64,000 nucleotides of DNA from Fulvivirga maritima (GCF_021389955.1 NZ_CP089980.1:1859501-1923500), one strand, 5' to 3'; shown: positions 37,852 to 47,702, counted from the first letter of the stretch. A program made the numbers and translations. Notes: a model not told the origin generated them from the sequence alone.

Positions 37852-38386
37852 TGTAGATATTTACCTGCTAGATCAGATTTTAAAAGGAAGATTTGAAAAC
37901 AAAAACCGCATTTTAGATGCCGGCTGTGGAGAAGGGCGTAACCTGACCTATTTCAATAATAACGGACATGACATTTATGGCATTGATACCAACCCAATGG
38001 CCATAAAAATGTTGCAAATGATGTATAAAGTCATTCCTAAGGATCATTTTCTTGGAGGAAGCCTGGAGGCATTACCCTGGAAAGACGAGTTTTTTGATGC
38101 TATAGTCTGTAGTGCTGTGTTACACTTTGCTAAAGATAAGGCATCTTTTAAAAAAATGATGGCCGAGCTCACCAGAGTGCTTAAGCCCCGTGGTGTCCTA
38201 TTTATTAGAATGGCCTCTACCATTGGTCTGCCTTTTCCTAAAGACCCTAATTTTAGTTTTTTGATTAGTAAGGAAGATATTTATGACATGCAGAAGGAAT
38301 TAGACCTGGTCAATGTGGAGCCTATTAAATCGGTTATGGTGGAAGATAAAAGGTCTATGTTGGTTTGGGTATTGGAGAAATCCTAA
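37817..38386 (+). CDS. Class I SAM-dependent methyltransferase
   Basis: A 189-residue methyltransferase of the Methyltransf_11 type. Motif I ILDAGCGEGRN is at about 32-42, the acidic strand YGIDTNPMA follows, then LPWKDEFFDAIVCSAVLHF as the post-motif and LTRVLKPRGVLFI as motif III. It uses S-adenosylmethionine; the acceptor is unknown. The ATG lies inside the patatin gene, 35 bp before its stop, suggesting linked function (perhaps lipid or lipid-derived substrate, an inference). Confidence 0.85.
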   Translation: MHYKELNQTLGNVDIYLLDQILKGRFENKNRILDAGCGEGRNLTYFNNNGHDIYGIDTNPMAIKMLQMMYKVIPKDHFLGGSLEALPWKDEFFDAIVCSAVLHFAKDKASFKKMMAELTRVLKPRGVLFIRMASTIGLPFPKDPNFSFLISKEDIYDMQKELDLVNVEPIKSVMVEDKRSMLVWVLEKS

Positions 38387-38448
38387 TCTTTGATCATTCA
38401 GAAATTATTAATAGATTGACCTGAAAATCAAAACCTTATTTTTTTAAC

Positions 38449-38973
38449 ATGGAAACAAATACTTTAGATTCAACTTCACATGAAGCTCCCAGGCATATCG
38501 ATTATGCTGGTTTTTGGCTCAGGTTTGTAGCTATTCTTATTGATGGTATCATAATTTGGGTAGTTATGTCATTTATAATTACCCCTATACTTGGTGTATT
38601 GGGTGTTGGCTATTTTGAAGCCATGCAAAACACGGATCCTGCTAATTATTCTGATGAAGAAATGTTCGGAATGATAGCCACTATCTGGAGTGGTATGATG
38701 GCCTCTATATTTTTGTCTCAGGCCTTATACATTTTATACTTTTCCCTAATGGAATCGAGCAGCACCCAAGGTACTTTAGGTAAGATGGCATTGGGTATAA
38801 TAGTTACTGATGATAAAGGGGAAAAGCTTACTTTCGGAAAAGCTTTAGTGAGAAACCTTTGCAAAATATTATCTGCTATTATTATGTATATAGGCTATAT
38901 AATAGCTGCATTTACTGATAAAAAACAGGCTTTGCATGACATAATTGCCAATACTCTTGTCATCAGAAAATAA
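38449..38973 (+). CDS. RDD-family membrane protein, copy 1 of 4
   Basis: A 174-residue membrane protein of the RDD family. The opening HIDYAGFWLRFVAILIDGIII carries the conserved Arg/Asp pair within the first membrane helix. Two or three further helices follow, with the loop GTLGKMALGIIVTDDKGEKLTFGKA and the closing KQALHDIIANTLVI. Family members are proposed to act in ion or small-molecule transport or regulation; none is well defined. First of four tandem paralogues with 5-6 bp gaps. Confidence 0.88.
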   Translation: METNTLDSTSHEAPRHIDYAGFWLRFVAILIDGIIIWVVMSFIITPILGVLGVGYFEAMQNTDPANYSDEEMFGMIATIWSGMMASIFLSQALYILYFSLMESSSTQGTLGKMALGIIVTDDKGEKLTFGKALVRNLCKILSAIIMYIGYIIAAFTDKKQALHDIIANTLVIRK

Positions 38974-38978
38974 CGCCT

Positions 38979-39487
38979 ATGGAAACAATCACTTTAGATA
39001 CTCCTGAGCAGCGTTCTGACAGGCATATTGAATATGCTGGTTTCTGGCGACGTTTAGTAGCATTCGTTATTGATGTTTTAATAATATATATCCTTCAGTT
39101 TAGCATTATTTTACCTTTGATGGGCGTTATAGGGTTTACATCAGTAAACATTTTTAGAGAGGGACCTATGGAAACAACGGAAAGCACCACGTTTTTTTTT
39201 CTGGCGCGTACGTGTTGCTTAATCTCATTAATGTGGGTATCACTTGGATATACTTTGCTTTAATGGAATCAGGAGACCATCAGGCCTCTTTTGGGAAAAT
39301 GACTTTAGGAATAATAGTTACAGATAAGCATGGTCAGAAGCTGACCTTTGCTAAAGCTACAGGAAGGTATTTTTCGAAATTAGTATCTTACCTTACGTTA
39401 TTTGTAGGCTTTATTATGGCAGGCTTTACAGAAAAGAAACAAGCGCTGCATGATATAATAGCCGGTACTTTGGTCATTAAAAAATAA
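38979..39487 (+). pseudogene. RDD-family membrane protein, copy 2 (frameshifted at a T9 tract)
   Basis: The 5' part opens METITLDTPEQ and reads as an RDD protein with the AGFWRRLVAFVIDVLII helix. After a run of nine T (39192-39200) the frame moves to a non-homologous tail that stops at 39263. In the frame one base back, the sequence continues as SGAYVLLNLIN, then WIYFALMESG and a normal RDD C-terminus ending at 39487. One extra T, or -1 slippage on the T9 run, restores a protein of about 169 residues matching its neighbours. It could be a sequencing artefact, a pseudogene, a phase-variable gene or a slippage-decoded one. Confidence 0.75.
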
Positions 39488-39493
39488 ATATTG

Positions 39494-39997
39494 ATGGAAA
39501 CAACAACTTTAGATTCACCTATACAGGACAAACCGAAATACTTTGACTATGCTGGTTTTTGGCTGCGATTCATAGCTGCATTCATTGATGGCATCCTACT
39601 TACTATTATACAGTGGGCGATTTTTCTTCCTGTTTTAGGATTAATAGGTTTTGGCTCCACTAATGTTTTGGATCCTGATTCAATAGATTCAGGTATACTA
39701 TCCGCGGTCTCAGGGTCTACTATCTACTTGAATTTATTTAGTATGCTATTAGGGTGGCTTTATTTTGCTTTGATGGAATCAGGCAATAACCAAGCAACCC
39801 TTGGGAAAATGGCCCTTGGTCTTAAAGTGACAGATATGCATGGAGAAAAACTCTCATTTGCTAATGCTACAGGAAGGCATTTTGCAAAAATAATCAGTTA
39901 CATCATTATATTCATTGGCTTTATTATGGCAGGCTTTACAGAAAAGAAACAAGCACTGCATGATATAATGGCCGGTACTTTAGTAATTAGAAAATAA
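39494..39997 (+). CDS. RDD-family membrane protein, copy 3 of 4
   Basis: 167 residues from the ATG at 39494 (a TTG at 39491 adds one residue and is not preferred). It opens METTTLDSP like copy 4. The RDD core YAGFWLRFIAAFIDGILLT and the ending KQALHDIMAGTLVI are intact. A middle stretch (39771-39897) is nearly identical at the DNA level to copy 4 (40293-40419). The 3' part (39917-39981) is nearly identical to copy 2 (39407-39471), which suggests gene conversion among the copies. Confidence 0.88.
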   Translation: METTTLDSPIQDKPKYFDYAGFWLRFIAAFIDGILLTIIQWAIFLPVLGLIGFGSTNVLDPDSIDSGILSAVSGSTIYLNLFSMLLGWLYFALMESGNNQATLGKMALGLKVTDMHGEKLSFANATGRHFAKIISYIIIFIGFIMAGFTEKKQALHDIMAGTLVIRK

Positions 39998-40003
39998 ATT
40001 TTA

Positions 40004-40519
40004 ATGGAAACAACAACTTTAGATTCACCTGTACAGAACTCACCGAAATACTTTGATTATGCTGGTTTTTGGCTTCGGTTTGTAGCTTTATTCATAGATG
40101 GAATACTTCTCTCTATTGTGCAATGGATAGTGATTCTGCCGATTATGGGATTAATTGGCTTTGGTTCAGCTGATATGATGGATCCAGATGCTATGGCTTC
40201 TGGCGACATGGATGGAATGTTTGGCATGTTGACAGGAGTGTCAATTTTCATCAACTTAATAAGTACTGTATTGGTTTGGCTCTACTTTGCATTGATGGAA
40301 TCAGGCAATAACCAAGCAACCCTTGGGAAAATGGCCCTTGGTCTTAAAGTAACGGATATGCATGGAGAAAAACTCTCATTTGCTAATGCTACAGGAAGGT
40401 ATTTTGCGAAAATAATCAGCTACATTATCTTGCTTATTGGCTTCATAATGGCTGCCTTTACTGAAAAGAAGCAAGCTCTACATGATATGATTGCTGGCAC
40501 TTTAGTAGTTAAGAAATAA
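40004..40519 (+). CDS. RDD-family membrane protein, copy 4 of 4
   Basis: A 171-residue RDD protein with the same plan: YAGFWLRFVALFIDGILLS in the first helix, a Met/Asp-rich periplasmic or cytoplasmic loop (MMDPDAMASGDMDGMFGM), and a conserved C-terminal helix pair. The start METTTLDSP is shared with copy 3. The gap to the next gene is only 2 bp, so the array is one transcription unit. Confidence 0.88.
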   Translation: METTTLDSPVQNSPKYFDYAGFWLRFVALFIDGILLSIVQWIVILPIMGLIGFGSADMMDPDAMASGDMDGMFGMLTGVSIFINLISTVLVWLYFALMESGNNQATLGKMALGLKVTDMHGEKLSFANATGRYFAKIISYIILLIGFIMAAFTEKKQALHDMIAGTLVVKK

Positions 40520-40521
40520 CC

Positions 40522-40788
40522 ATGGAAAATACACTTGATACCGTGAAAAGCGAAAGCAATGTTCCCGTAATGACGGTGAAAGATTGGCTACTTACTTTTT
40601 TGGTTATGATGGTACCCGTTGTGAATATTATTATGATGTTCGTATGGGCTTTCGGTGATAATACTAACAAAAATAAAGCGAACTGGGCAAAGGCCGGTCT
40701 TATCTTATCGGTGATCATTTTTGGAATATATTTGATTTTCTTCGCTCTTTTCGGTGCTGCGTTTTTCTTAGGCAATACCAGTTATTAG
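40522..40788 (+). CDS. Small two-helix membrane protein
   Basis: An 88-residue protein with two membrane helices (about 22-44 and 58-80) joined by a short polar loop GDNTNKNKANWAK. It starts 2 bp after the last RDD gene and shares the opening MENTLDTVKSE with the METxTLD style of the array, hinting at a common origin of the 5' ends. Similar short proteins follow RDD genes in other Bacteroidota, as I recall. Function unknown. Confidence 0.7.
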   Translation: MENTLDTVKSESNVPVMTVKDWLLTFLVMMVPVVNIIMMFVWAFGDNTNKNKANWAKAGLILSVIIFGIYLIFFALFGAAFFLGNTSY

Positions 40789-40810
40789 TGAATGATAAAT
40801 TATGATAAAG

Positions 40811-40843
40811 AAGCTGTTTCTTTTAAAGGGACAGCTTTTTTTA
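40811..40843 (+). terminator. Intrinsic terminator after the RDD array
   Basis: AAGCTGT (40811-40817) pairs with ACAGCTT (40831-40837), extended inward by wobble and A-T pairs, and a run of T follows. It ends the RDD array transcript, 23 bp after the last stop. Confidence 0.85.
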
Positions 40844-40952
40844 TGCGCTGAATATTTTTTTTATGATGCCTTTATGGAATACTTCATTTCTATGCATCTC
40901 TACTATAGTGACTTTCTAAGGCCACTGTAGTTATTAATTAACAAAAACCTCT

Positions 40953-43900
40953 ATGATAAAATTGCTATTTACGTTCTGCACAATGCTGTTTTTACTAGGC
41001 TTCAGCTTTTTACCAGATCCTAACCCAAATGATTATGTAGAATTATGGAATAAAGTCTATGACTATGAGCTGGATGGTTTACCTAAGTCTGCTAATGAAG
41101 TGGTGGATAAAATATACCTAAAAGCTAAAAAGGATGAAAATCAGGAACAGCTAATAAAGGCGCTGATCTACCAATCTAAATTTAGCCTTGAGCTGGAAGA
41201 AAATGCTCAGTTAAAAATCGTCAAAAGATTCAAGAGTGAAATTAATTCCGCTGAAGGAGCAGCTAAAAATGTATTGGAAAGTATGCTGGCCAATATGCTG
41301 CATGATTATTTTACGCGTAATAGGTGGCGAATCTATAACCGAACCGAAACGGCAGATAAAGTTGATAGTGTTGATTTTCGTACCTGGGATCTTCGCACCT
41401 TATTAAATGAAATAAGTACTCACTATGAGTATTCGTTGCGTAATCCACCACTATTAAAAAACACATCGATTGATAAGTTTGGAGAATTGATTGAAGAAAC
41501 TCCGGAATCATTAGTATACAGGCCCACATTATATGATTTTCTGGCTCATCAGGCTCTGAAATTTTATGAAACAGGGGAATCTGCTATTACCAGTCCTGCT
41601 AATAAGTTTTATATAAATGATAGTTCTTATCTTAACATTGATGAGGTGAAATTAAAATCACCAGATTCACTATCACTCGAATTTCAGGCGCTGGCTACTT
41701 ACCAGCAGTTAGTTAATTTCCATAAGTCAGATGAAGACCCTTCTGCTTATATATTGGTTAGGCTGGAAGCTCTTAAATACATCTATGGTAAGGGTACTTA
41801 TGATAGCAAACTGCAATTACAAAGAAGCACACTGGAGAAATTCTGGAAAAGCTATCAAGAGCATGAAGCGTCTACTTTAATAGCCTACGAATTGGCTGTA
41901 AAATATGAGGCGTCCGATAAGCCTAAGGCATTAGAGATAGCAGAAAAGGCCATTGAAAAATATCCTAAAAGTTATGGGGCCGAGCAGTGTAAAGCGCTGG
42001 TGAGCCGCATAAAAAGAAAAGAGCTGAGGCTGGAAACTGAGAAACATGTACCCATAGCAGCTCACTCTTTGATGAAAATAGAATATAAGAACCTCGATAG
42101 CCTGTATTTTAGAATATATCGTATCACGCCTGATCAGTACAAAACTTTTTATTCTCAGCATCAGGATTCAGCGTATCTGGCTAATCTTCAAAAATGGGAA
42201 ACGGTAAAGACCTGGGGTATAAATCTTAAAGATTTTGGTGATTATGAAGAGCATTCTACCGAAGTGATTTTGCCCAAATTTCCCAACGGGCGTTACCTTA
42301 TATTTTCAAGTGATCAACCTACCATTGATGATAATGAGCTTTATAGCTATCAGATCATTCAATATACAGATTTGGCTTTGGTACAGCATCAGGATAACAA
42401 GCAATACTATTACCATGTAATTAGCAGAACTAATGGTGAGCCGGTAAAAAATGCCAAGGTGAACCTGAAGAACAATGACCGAGAAAGTTTTATTTATGAT
42501 AAATCATTTACCACTAATTCAGAGGGTGTTTTTAACTGTAATGGACCTTCTAACTATAATAGTTATGATGCCATAATAACCACTAAAAAAGATACGGCCT
42601 ATTTTGATTATTATTACATGAACAAAATTCGCACAGGTAAAGAGGCTTCTGAACCGGTAGATGTAAAGGCATTTTTGTTTACTGATAGATCAATATATAG
42701 GCCTGGGCAAACAGTTTATTTCAAAGGTATACTTATTAAAAACCAGGGTAGCAGGTCATCTATAGTGCCTGATGAATATGTAGAAGTGACTCTGGAAGAT
42801 GTTAATGGAGAGGAAGTAGGTGAGCTAGAATTAATGACCAATGAATATGGCTCTTTCCACGGAGAATTTATTCTGCCCAGAAGTGGACTTACAGGTAGGT
42901 ACACTTTGAGTGTTGAAGAATCTTACGAGCATGATAGTCAGCTGTATGATAATATCATGAATGATTTTGAGTGGTCTGAGCATAGTATTTCGGTAGAGGA
43001 ATACAAGAGGCCCCGCTTTGAAGTGGAGTTTGATGCTGTAACGCAGTCATTCAGAGTAAATGATACCATAAAGGTTTCTGGCGAGGCCGCCGCCTTTGCA
43101 GGCAGTAAGGTTACTGAGGCAAAAGTAAGCTATACCGTTACTCGCAAAGTGGAGTATCCTCGGTGGTATTATTGGAGCTATGATTACTATTTCCCTTCAA
43201 CATCTGCTCAGGAAATAACACATGGCGAAACTACTACTGATGGTGCTGGTAAATATGTGATTGACTTTAAGGCCCTTCCTGATGAAACTGTTGATAAGGG
43301 AAGTTTGCCAATATTTACTTACGAGGTAAATGCCGAAGTGACTGATCTTAATGGCGAAACCAGAAGCGCTACCACTACTGTGAAAGTGGGTTATCATACC
43401 ATGGTAGCTACTATGGATATTCCTGATCAATTGAAGAGAAACGATATTCCGAAGACCTTTACAGTTTCTACAGAAAATTTAAATAGTCAATTTACACCTG
43501 CTAAAGGCAGTATTAAGATTTATCGTATTATTGAAGATGATCGCATTACGCGCCCCAGGCCTTGGTCTGCACCAGATCATCAGCGGCTGACTGAGGAGGA
43601 GTTTCATAAATACTTCCCCCATGATCAGTATAATGATTTTACTCAGCAAGAAGATCAGAAGGAGTTAGTTACTACCCTGGATTTTAATACCAGTGAAAGT
43701 AAAGAAGTGAGCTGGCCCAATATGAAAAATTGGCAATTGGCTAATTATGAAATGGTGTTAAGTACCAAAGACAGTTTTGATACTGAGGTAGTAGATAAAA
43801 AAATGTTTCAACTCATTGATCCTACAGAAAAGGCTCCCGGAACTAACGATCTTTTTACCATAAACACCAATAAAAGTAGTTATCAGGTTGGCGATGAAGT

Positions 43901-46900
43901 GGAGCTATCTTTGGCTAGTGCTGCTGATGAGGTATTTGTAACCATTTTTATAGAAAAGGAACATAAAGTGGTGGAGCAAAGAGTGATTAGACTTAGGAAT
44001 GAAGTTAAAACCATAAAAATACCGATAGAAGCAGCGGATCTGGGTGGGTTTGCCATTCAGTATTATTACGCATGTTACAATTCTTTTGCAGCCAATAGCA
44101 TGACTATTCCTGTAACAAGGAAGATTCCTAAGTTGGCTATTGAAACTTCAGTTTTTAGAGATAAACTACAACCGGGGACTGAAGAAACCTGGAAGTTTAA
44201 AGTGTTGGGTGAAAACAACGAAAAAGTATCTGCGGAGCTATTGGCCAGTATGTATGATGCCTCGCTTGATCAGTTTAAGTCACACGAATGGAGGTTTAGA
44301 CCCTACCAAACTAATAACTACTATACTTATACCAATAGTACCGCCAGACAATCTTTTGGAAGTGCACGAGCAACTATAAGAAATAGGAGATCATTATACC
44401 CAACGCCTAATCAGCTTCAGCATGATGATTTCTATTGGTTTGGTTTCAGTTTTAATAATAACCGATATGCTAATAATCGCTATTTAAGTTTATTGAAGAG
44501 TGTAAGACAGTTTGAGAGTAATGAATCAGTAACTGAAGCAGTTTTTGATAAAAGTATAACAGTAGGTTACGTGGAGGGTGTGGTAAGAAACAATGCCGGA
44601 GATCCTTTGCCTGGAGTCAATATAATTGTTAAGGGTACTAATCAGGGAACCGTTACTAATATGGATGGCCGTTACTCAATAAAAGCAAGTAAAAAAGATG
44701 TATTGGTCTTTAGCTTTGTTGGCTACAATTCTACTGAGGTATTAGTTAATGATAAAAACAAGATTAATGCAATACTTGGAGAAGATGTAAGCCAGCTATC
44801 TGAAGTGGTGGTGGTAGGTTATGGCATGAGTACAAAGAGGTCACTTACAGGTTCTCTTCAAAAAGTAATTCGAACTCCAAGATTTAGAGAGGAAGCAGAT
44901 GCAGATGAAATTGCCGATGAAGAATCAATAGAGGAGGAAATCATTTTCGAAGAGGCTCCACAAGAGGATATTGTAGCATCACTTCAAGGGAAAGTTGCTG
45001 GCGTACAGATCAGAGGAGCATCATCAATAATGAATGACAATTCGGAGGCACTTTTCGTGTTGGATGGTAAGGTGGTTAGTAAAGATGAGATTAACCCGAA
45101 AGACTTGGCTAGTGCTAAAATGCTTACAGGTGATGAGGCTACTGCGCTCTACGGATCGAGGGCAGCTAATGGTGTTATTATCTTTACCAGCAAGGCAGCT
45201 TTAGAAGAGGAGCTCTCACAAGTACAAGCACGAACAAATCTTAAGGAAACGGCATTCTTTTTTCCTCAGTTGAGAACGGATGAAAATGGAGAAATAAGTT
45301 TTGAGTTTACCGCCCCAGAAGCGCTCACCCGCTGGAAACTGCAACTTTTAGCTCATGATAAGGACCTTCATATTGGTCAGAAAACATTACAGGCTGTAAC
45401 CCAAAAAGAGTTGATGGTAACGCCTAATGCTCCCCGCTTTTTGCGCGAAAGCGATGAAATCATAATTGCCGCAAAAATAAGCAGCCTATCAGATGAAGCA
45501 CTACAGGGCTTTGCTGCTTTGCAGTTATATGATGCTACTACCGGTGAGAGCATTGATCAAAAATTGTCGCTAGAGGATAAAACCAAAAATTTTGAAATTA
45601 AACCCAAAGGCAACACTTCAGTTTATTGGAGGTTAAGTATACCTGCTGGTTTGCAAGCGGTAGAATATAAGGTAGTGGCTAAGGCAGGTAACTTTTCTGA
45701 TGGAGAGCAAAGTGTACTGCCGGTTTTAACCAATCGTATGCTGGTAACAGAAACCATGTCTATGGATGTGCAGTCGGGAGAATCTAAAACTTTTACGCTT
45801 GATAAGCTCAAGAACAATACTTCTAAAACCTTGACACACCATAAGCTAACTTTAGAGATAACCTCTAATCCTGCCTGGTATGCGGTGCAAGCGCTTCCTT
45901 ATCTGATGGAATATCCTTATGAATGTGCTGAGCAGACCTTTAGTAGGTTTTATGCCAATAGTTTGGGTTCGCATATTGTCAACGCCAATCCTAAAATCGC
46001 GAAGGTATTTGATCAATGGAAGGAGGCTGATGCTTTGGTAAGTGCGTTAGAGAAAAATGAAGAGCTCAAGTCTCTGATTATCTCCGAAACACCATGGCTG
46101 CGAGATGCTGAGAATGAAACTGAGCAGAAAAAGCGCATAGCTTTACTTTTTGATCTCAATCATATGCAAGATCAGCAAACTGCAGTAGTGAATAAGCTCA
46201 AGCAAATGCAATTTGAAAATGGTGGCTTCCCTTGGTTTGCAGGCAGTGATAGGGCTAACCGATATATTACCCAGCACATTATAACAGGGATAGCACATCT
46301 GCAAAAGTTGGGCGTGGAAGTGGATGACCTTGATGAGGTGGTGAAAAAGGCAATGCCTTATTTAGAGTCTGAGCTTATTGATGATTATAAAGAACTGATC
46401 AAGTATTCTAAAATGAGTAAGGCTGCTAAAAAGTATATGACTGAAAAACATGTAAGGCCTATTCACATTCAATACTTGTATTTGAGAAGCTTTTATCCTG
46501 ATCAAAAAGTAAGTGATAAACTTCAACCGGCCCTCGATTACTATAAAGGCCAGGCCAAAGAATTTTGGAAAGATGAACGGCTTATGCAGCAAGGCATGAT
46601 TGCGCTTATACATCACAGAAGTGGAGAGGATAAGCTTGCTAATGTTATTTTAAAATCATTAGATGAGCGCAGTATTAACAGCGAGGAAAGGGGCATGTAT
46701 TGGAAGGCTAACGAAAGCAGTTATTTCTGGTATCAGGCACCTATTGAGACGCAGGCATTAATGATTGAAGTATTTACAGAACTTGGTGGAGTTGATCAAC
46801 AGAAAAATGTTGATAACCTCAAATTATGGTTATTGAAACACAAACAAACCAATCAATGGAGTTCTACAAAAGCCACTACTGAGGCAGTATACGCACTTTT

Positions 46901-47576
46901 ACTTCAACGGAGTAGCTGGCTAGATGTAAATGAAACCTTAGAAGTAAAGCTGGGTAAGCAAGCAGTAGACCTTAAAAATAATGACGGCAGCACGCCAGAA
47001 GCTGGTACCGGCTATATTAAAAAAGCTTATGATGGCGCTGAAATTACGCCATCTATGGCCGAGGTAACACTTACTAAAAAGGATAAGGGAGTAGCCTGGG
47101 GAGCTTTGTATTGGCAATATTTTGAAAATCTGGATAAGATTACTTCGGCTTCTTCTCCGCTTTCATTGACAAAGAAGGTATTTAAAGTGGTAAATACTGA
47201 TACCGGAGAAAAATTGGAAGACCTTTCAGCTAACGGATTACAAGTAGGGGACCGCATCAGAGTGCGCATAGAGCTAAAGGTAGATCGTGAAATGGACTTT
47301 GTGCACATGAAAGATATGCGAGCCTCCGGTCTGGAACCTATCAATGTGCTTTCACTCTTTAAATATCAAGATGGACTGGGCTACTATGAAAGCACCCGAG
47401 ATGCTAGTACCAATTTCTTCTTTGAGCACCTGACCAAAGGCGTATTTGTATTTGAGTATGACCTGAGAGCTAACAATGCGGGTGACTTTAGTAATGGAAT
47501 TACCTCCATCCAATGTATGTATGCACCGGAGTTTAGCAATCATAGTGAGGGGATAAGGTTGGAGATTGAGCAATAG
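40953..47576 (+). CDS. Giant alpha-2-macroglobulin with inserted regulatory/plug module
   Basis: A 2207-residue exported protein (signal at 1-20). A helical or TPR-like N-terminus (about 30-350) leads to macroglobulin domains, with the MG2-type FLFTDRSIYRPGQTVYFKG near 573. The thioester motif CAEQ (Cys1658, in YPYECAEQTF) is intact and is followed by the alpha-helical toroid (about 1650-2000). Between about 1204 and 1415 lies an insertion with a carboxypeptidase-like regulatory domain (GDPLPGVNIIVKGTNQGT) and a TonB-plug-like part (LSEVVVVGYG, then ATALYGSRAANGVIIFTSK), as in SusC receptors, but no barrel. The family traps proteases in the periplasm; the role of the insert is unknown. No pbpC neighbour. 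Confidence 0.9.
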   Translation: MIKLLFTFCTMLFLLGFSFLPDPNPNDYVELWNKVYDYELDGLPKSANEVVDKIYLKAKKDENQEQLIKALIYQSKFSLELEENAQLKIVKRFKSEINSAEGAAKNVLESMLANMLHDYFTRNRWRIYNRTETADKVDSVDFRTWDLRTLLNEISTHYEYSLRNPPLLKNTSIDKFGELIEETPESLVYRPTLYDFLAHQALKFYETGESAITSPANKFYINDSSYLNIDEVKLKSPDSLSLEFQALATYQQLVNFHKSDEDPSAYILVRLEALKYIYGKGTYDSKLQLQRSTLEKFWKSYQEHEASTLIAYELAVKYEASDKPKALEIAEKAIEKYPKSYGAEQCKALVSRIKRKELRLETEKHVPIAAHSLMKIEYKNLDSLYFRIYRITPDQYKTFYSQHQDSAYLANLQKWETVKTWGINLKDFGDYEEHSTEVILPKFPNGRYLIFSSDQPTIDDNELYSYQIIQYTDLALVQHQDNKQYYYHVISRTNGEPVKNAKVNLKNNDRESFIYDKSFTTNSEGVFNCNGPSNYNSYDAIITTKKDTAYFDYYYMNKIRTGKEASEPVDVKAFLFTDRSIYRPGQTVYFKGILIKNQGSRSSIVPDEYVEVTLEDVNGEEVGELELMTNEYGSFHGEFILPRSGLTGRYTLSVEESYEHDSQLYDNIMNDFEWSEHSISVEEYKRPRFEVEFDAVTQSFRVNDTIKVSGEAAAFAGSKVTEAKVSYTVTRKVEYPRWYYWSYDYYFPSTSAQEITHGETTTDGAGKYVIDFKALPDETVDKGSLPIFTYEVNAEVTDLNGETRSATTTVKVGYHTMVATMDIPDQLKRNDIPKTFTVSTENLNSQFTPAKGSIKIYRIIEDDRITRPRPWSAPDHQRLTEEEFHKYFPHDQYNDFTQQEDQKELVTTLDFNTSESKEVSWPNMKNWQLANYEMVLSTKDSFDTEVVDKKMFQLIDPTEKAPGTNDLFTINTNKSSYQVGDEVELSLASAADEVFVTIFIEKEHKVVEQRVIRLRNEVKTIKIPIEAADLGGFAIQYYYACYNSFAANSMTIPVTRKIPKLAIETSVFRDKLQPGTEETWKFKVLGENNEKVSAELLASMYDASLDQFKSHEWRFRPYQTNNYYTYTNSTARQSFGSARATIRNRRSLYPTPNQLQHDDFYWFGFSFNNNRYANNRYLSLLKSVRQFESNESVTEAVFDKSITVGYVEGVVRNNAGDPLPGVNIIVKGTNQGTVTNMDGRYSIKASKKDVLVFSFVGYNSTEVLVNDKNKINAILGEDVSQLSEVVVVGYGMSTKRSLTGSLQKVIRTPRFREEADADEIADEESIEEEIIFEEAPQEDIVASLQGKVAGVQIRGASSIMNDNSEALFVLDGKVVSKDEINPKDLASAKMLTGDEATALYGSRAANGVIIFTSKAALEEELSQVQARTNLKETAFFFPQLRTDENGEISFEFTAPEALTRWKLQLLAHDKDLHIGQKTLQAVTQKELMVTPNAPRFLRESDEIIIAAKISSLSDEALQGFAALQLYDATTGESIDQKLSLEDKTKNFEIKPKGNTSVYWRLSIPAGLQAVEYKVVAKAGNFSDGEQSVLPVLTNRMLVTETMSMDVQSGESKTFTLDKLKNNTSKTLTHHKLTLEITSNPAWYAVQALPYLMEYPYECAEQTFSRFYANSLGSHIVNANPKIAKVFDQWKEADALVSALEKNEELKSLIISETPWLRDAENETEQKKRIALLFDLNHMQDQQTAVVNKLKQMQFENGGFPWFAGSDRANRYITQHIITGIAHLQKLGVEVDDLDEVVKKAMPYLESELIDDYKELIKYSKMSKAAKKYMTEKHVRPIHIQYLYLRSFYPDQKVSDKLQPALDYYKGQAKEFWKDERLMQQGMIALIHHRSGEDKLANVILKSLDERSINSEERGMYWKANESSYFWYQAPIETQALMIEVFTELGGVDQQKNVDNLKLWLLKHKQTNQWSSTKATTEAVYALLLQRSSWLDVNETLEVKLGKQAVDLKNNDGSTPEAGTGYIKKAYDGAEITPSMAEVTLTKKDKGVAWGALYWQYFENLDKITSASSPLSLTKKVFKVVNTDTGEKLEDLSANGLQVGDRIRVRIELKVDREMDFVHMKDMRASGLEPINVLSLFKYQDGLGYYESTRDASTNFFFEHLTKGVFVFEYDLRANNAGDFSNGITSIQCMYAPEFSNHSEGIRLEIEQ

Positions 47577-47622
47577 TATGAGGCTTTATCAAAGGCAATC
47601 ATTAAATCAGATTCACACAGTC

Positions 47623-47642
47623 TTCTCTATATTAGTAGAGAA
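47623..47642. repeat. Small inverted repeat after the A2M gene
   Basis: TTCTCTA and TAGAGAA (47623-47629 and 47636-47642) form a 7-bp hairpin 46 bp beyond the stop, between convergent genes. No T tract follows, so termination is uncertain. Confidence 0.35.
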
Positions 47643-47702
47643 TGCGATTCAAGTGCTTGAATTTCATCTTCACTAGTAAAAATGCTTTTGATATAGCTTG
47701 AT

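Noticed and set aside
40953-47576. Two genes fused by assembly error in the macroglobulin
   Set aside because: The inserted module sits between macroglobulin domains in one continuous frame, with macroglobulin sequence on both sides.
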